Both the position numbers and the translations under genes were made by a program. Under the pieces are notes generated by a model. It did not search any database, was not told where the DNA came from, and was given only the letters and a program-made list of their open reading frames with translations. Of a stretch of 37,472 bases of DNA, positions 36,143 through 37,472 are shown in pieces. Position 1 is the stretch's first letter; each line of letters opens with the position of its first letter. This DNA comes from Chondrinema litorale (GTDB lineage Bacteria; Bacteroidota; Bacteroidia; Cytophagales; Flammeovirgaceae), in the NCBI RefSeq assembly GCF_026250525.1, contig NZ_CP111069.1, positions 1 to 37,472 on the forward strand, given 5' to 3'.

Positions 36143-37306
36143 TCATTTAAAGAAATCATGCTGTAAAAGTTCCTCTGCGTTTTCATCGTCACCAATACAG
36201 ATGTATTTAAAAAATGAGGTTTCAGTTTTATGTGCTGTAAGCTTCATAATACGAGCAATAGGAATTCCAGATAAATACATATTTGTGGCCCCGCTCCTTC
36301 TGGCAGTATGTGCGGTAATCATTTCCCAGCGTTCTTTTATCACTGTATTGTATTTCCCCTTATGGCTTTTACCAGATATAACTGGATCTGTAAAACCTGC
36401 TTCTTTTGCCGCTGCCTTAATAGCTGGACCAAAGCTTTGAGAATTGCCAGCGCGAGGAAGCCTGTTGTTATACTTTTCAATAATTTCAATCACCATTTTA
36501 TGCAAAGGTATTACTACAAATTTTGAAGTTTTTTTAGTAGGCATAAAGATTTTATTGTCTCTAATGTTTTCTATCTTCAATCTATTGTAATCAGATATTC
36601 TAAGACATGTATAAGCCATAATAAGAAATGCATCAACATATTCTTGCCTTCTTCTGGTATACTGTCTAAACTTATAAAAATGCTCTAATTCAATAGAGGT
36701 TAAATACACCTGTTTAATATCTTCTCTAGTATTTTTAATTTCTACTCTATTTGGTATTAGCTTTTCTTGATAAGCATGTTTAAGAACATTCTTTAAAAAG
36801 GAAAAAGTCACATACATAGAATTGATAGCATAGCCTTTTATATGCTCCATATAGTATTTATAGTTTTCAAACCACTTAGTATCTATTTCACTTAATCTAT
36901 ACTTTTTATTTTTATATTCTTGATACTCCTCTACTGTAGTAACAGCATACTTATAAGCTTTATAAGTAGCAGGTTTAAATTTTTTATTATATATGTAGTC
37001 CTGCATATAACCTACAAAGCTATTGGTATCTACTTTATTAGAGAATTCAATTTTTAGGGCTTCTGTTACTGTTTTTTCATCGAGTTTATTTTCTTTAAGT
37101 AGCCTATAAAATGTTTCTGCGGCTCTTACTTCAAAGTCGGCTAATACAGATTTAAAAGCAGGTTCTTTACTTTTGTTCTTCCATTCTGAAGGTTTTACAG
37201 ATAACCCTGTATAGTATCTGTATTGCAAGCCTTTATGATTAATTAGAAAGAATATGGAGCTTTTCTTTTTGGCCTGTGGTCTGGTAAGATAAAATTTAAT
37301 AGTCAT
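36143..37306 (-). CDS. int: Tyrosine recombinase, phage integrase
   Basis: The 387-residue protein has an N-terminal arm-type domain with a KxEWKNKSK-like segment (about 1-55), a SAM-like core-binding domain (about 95-185) and the catalytic domain. The residues are in order: Arg236 in TCLRISD, His333 and Arg336 in HTARRSGATN, His359 in LTAHKTET, and Tyr368 in FFKYI. A Lys near 258-262 may be the beta-hairpin lysine. It integrates and excises the phage at an att site. It is the rightmost gene, reading inward, with its promoter in the last 166 bp; no duplicate of the tRNA end was seen there. Confidence 0.95.
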   Translation of the reverse strand: MTIKFYLTRPQAKKKSSIFFLINHKGLQYRYYTGLSVKPSEWKNKSKEPAFKSVLADFEVRAAETFYRLLKENKLDEKTVTEALKIEFSNKVDTNSFVGYMQDYIYNKKFKPATYKAYKYAVTTVEEYQEYKNKKYRLSEIDTKWFENYKYYMEHIKGYAINSMYVTFSFLKNVLKHAYQEKLIPNRVEIKNTREDIKQVYLTSIELEHFYKFRQYTRRRQEYVDAFLIMAYTCLRISDYNRLKIENIRDNKIFMPTKKTSKFVVIPLHKMVIEIIEKYNNRLPRAGNSQSFGPAIKAAAKEAGFTDPVISGKSHKGKYNTVIKERWEMITAHTARRSGATNMYLSGIPIARIMKLTAHKTETSFFKYICIGDDENAEELLQHDFFK

Positions 37307-37472
37307 TATCGCTTAAAGATTTAGTAGTTATTAATGATGTACTATAGAAATGCATAAAGAAAGCGAATTTCAAAAAGTACGTTTATTAATACAATTGTAC
37401 ACTTTTAAGACGATAAATAAAAATAAAGATATATGATAGTACATAGAATGCATGTAAAGTACAATATATATT
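37307..37472. promoter_or_regulatory. Right-end region upstream of the integrase gene
   Basis: No gene is seen. It contains ATACAATTGTAC (37389-37400), the related words TAGAAATGCAT (37345-37355) and TAGAATGCAT (37444-37453), and TACAT/ATGTA around 37440-37456. These may be integrase arm sites and the int promoter. If the window is a circular genome, this joins position 1 and puts the tRNA about 400 bp from int, a usual distance for attP. Confidence 0.35.

Noticed and set aside
1..37472. CRISPR array, retron or diversity-generating retroelement
   Set aside because: No regularly spaced repeats with unique spacers, and no reverse transcriptase motif (YxDD) in any translated frame.
37307..37472. 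attR copy of the tRNA 3' end
   Set aside because: The sequence GGTTCGAATCC...CACCCGT of the tRNA is not repeated at the right end, so att boundaries cannot be assigned in this window.

Overview
The window is AT-rich, tightly packed temperate siphophage DNA from a member of the Bacteroidota, seen either as a phage genome or as the inside of a prophage. No host housekeeping gene is visible. The host phylum is inferred from four things: most start codons lack Shine-Dalgarno sequences, the integrase is of the Bacteroidota phage type, a DUF5675 protein is present, and one tail protein carries a SprB-like (gliding adhesin) repeat. The host genus cannot be read from the sequence.

Layout. Positions 1-494 hold an intergenic region, a tRNA gene interrupted in its anticodon loop, and inverted repeats. 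Positions 495-7380 (+) are a long run of small, mostly unrecognised early or accessory genes. These include a membrane protein with a C-terminal helix-turn-helix, a NinG-like recombination protein, an ASCH/PUA-like protein, several microproteins and a candidate ADP-ribosyltransferase. Positions 7405-9681 (-) encode two secreted proteins and a coiled-coil membrane protein. Between the first and second of these lies a + strand unit with a structured RNA, a 69-residue ORF and a terminator. Positions 9778-24910 (+) are a complete HK97-type packaging, head and tail module: HNH, TerS, TerL, portal, protease, capsid, connectors, tail tube, a gpG/gpGT frameshifting chaperone pair, tape measure and tail hub. 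A beta-helix tail fibre and two small membrane or lipoproteins follow, to 27565.

Positions 31784-27548 (-) are an early operon. It encodes a winged-helix replication initiator with an apparent embedded origin, a DnaC-like loader, a DUF5675 protein next to a tiny membrane protein (possible lysis genes), and a methyltransferase. Positions 31874-34741 are the lysogeny switch: two XRE regulators, a ribbon-helix-helix protein and a KilA-N protein. Positions 34742-35080 are non-coding, with three terminators and promoter-like motifs. Positions 36000-35081 (-) are three small genes, and a tyrosine integrase lies at 37306-36143 (-).

The observations most worth a second look are the following. (1) A three-way-junction RNA at 8161-8253 has one hairpin loop exactly complementary to a 9-base core of the 18-bp direct repeats on both sides of it; one of these repeats abuts a start codon. 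(2) The heptamer GGCGAGG occurs ten times that I could find, always on the + strand and in several reading frames, like a Chi-type signal. (3) The tRNA has a 41-nt hairpin insertion in the anticodon loop. (4) A lambda-O-like origin lies inside the initiator gene. (5) A 15-bp motif recurs in the intergenic regions.
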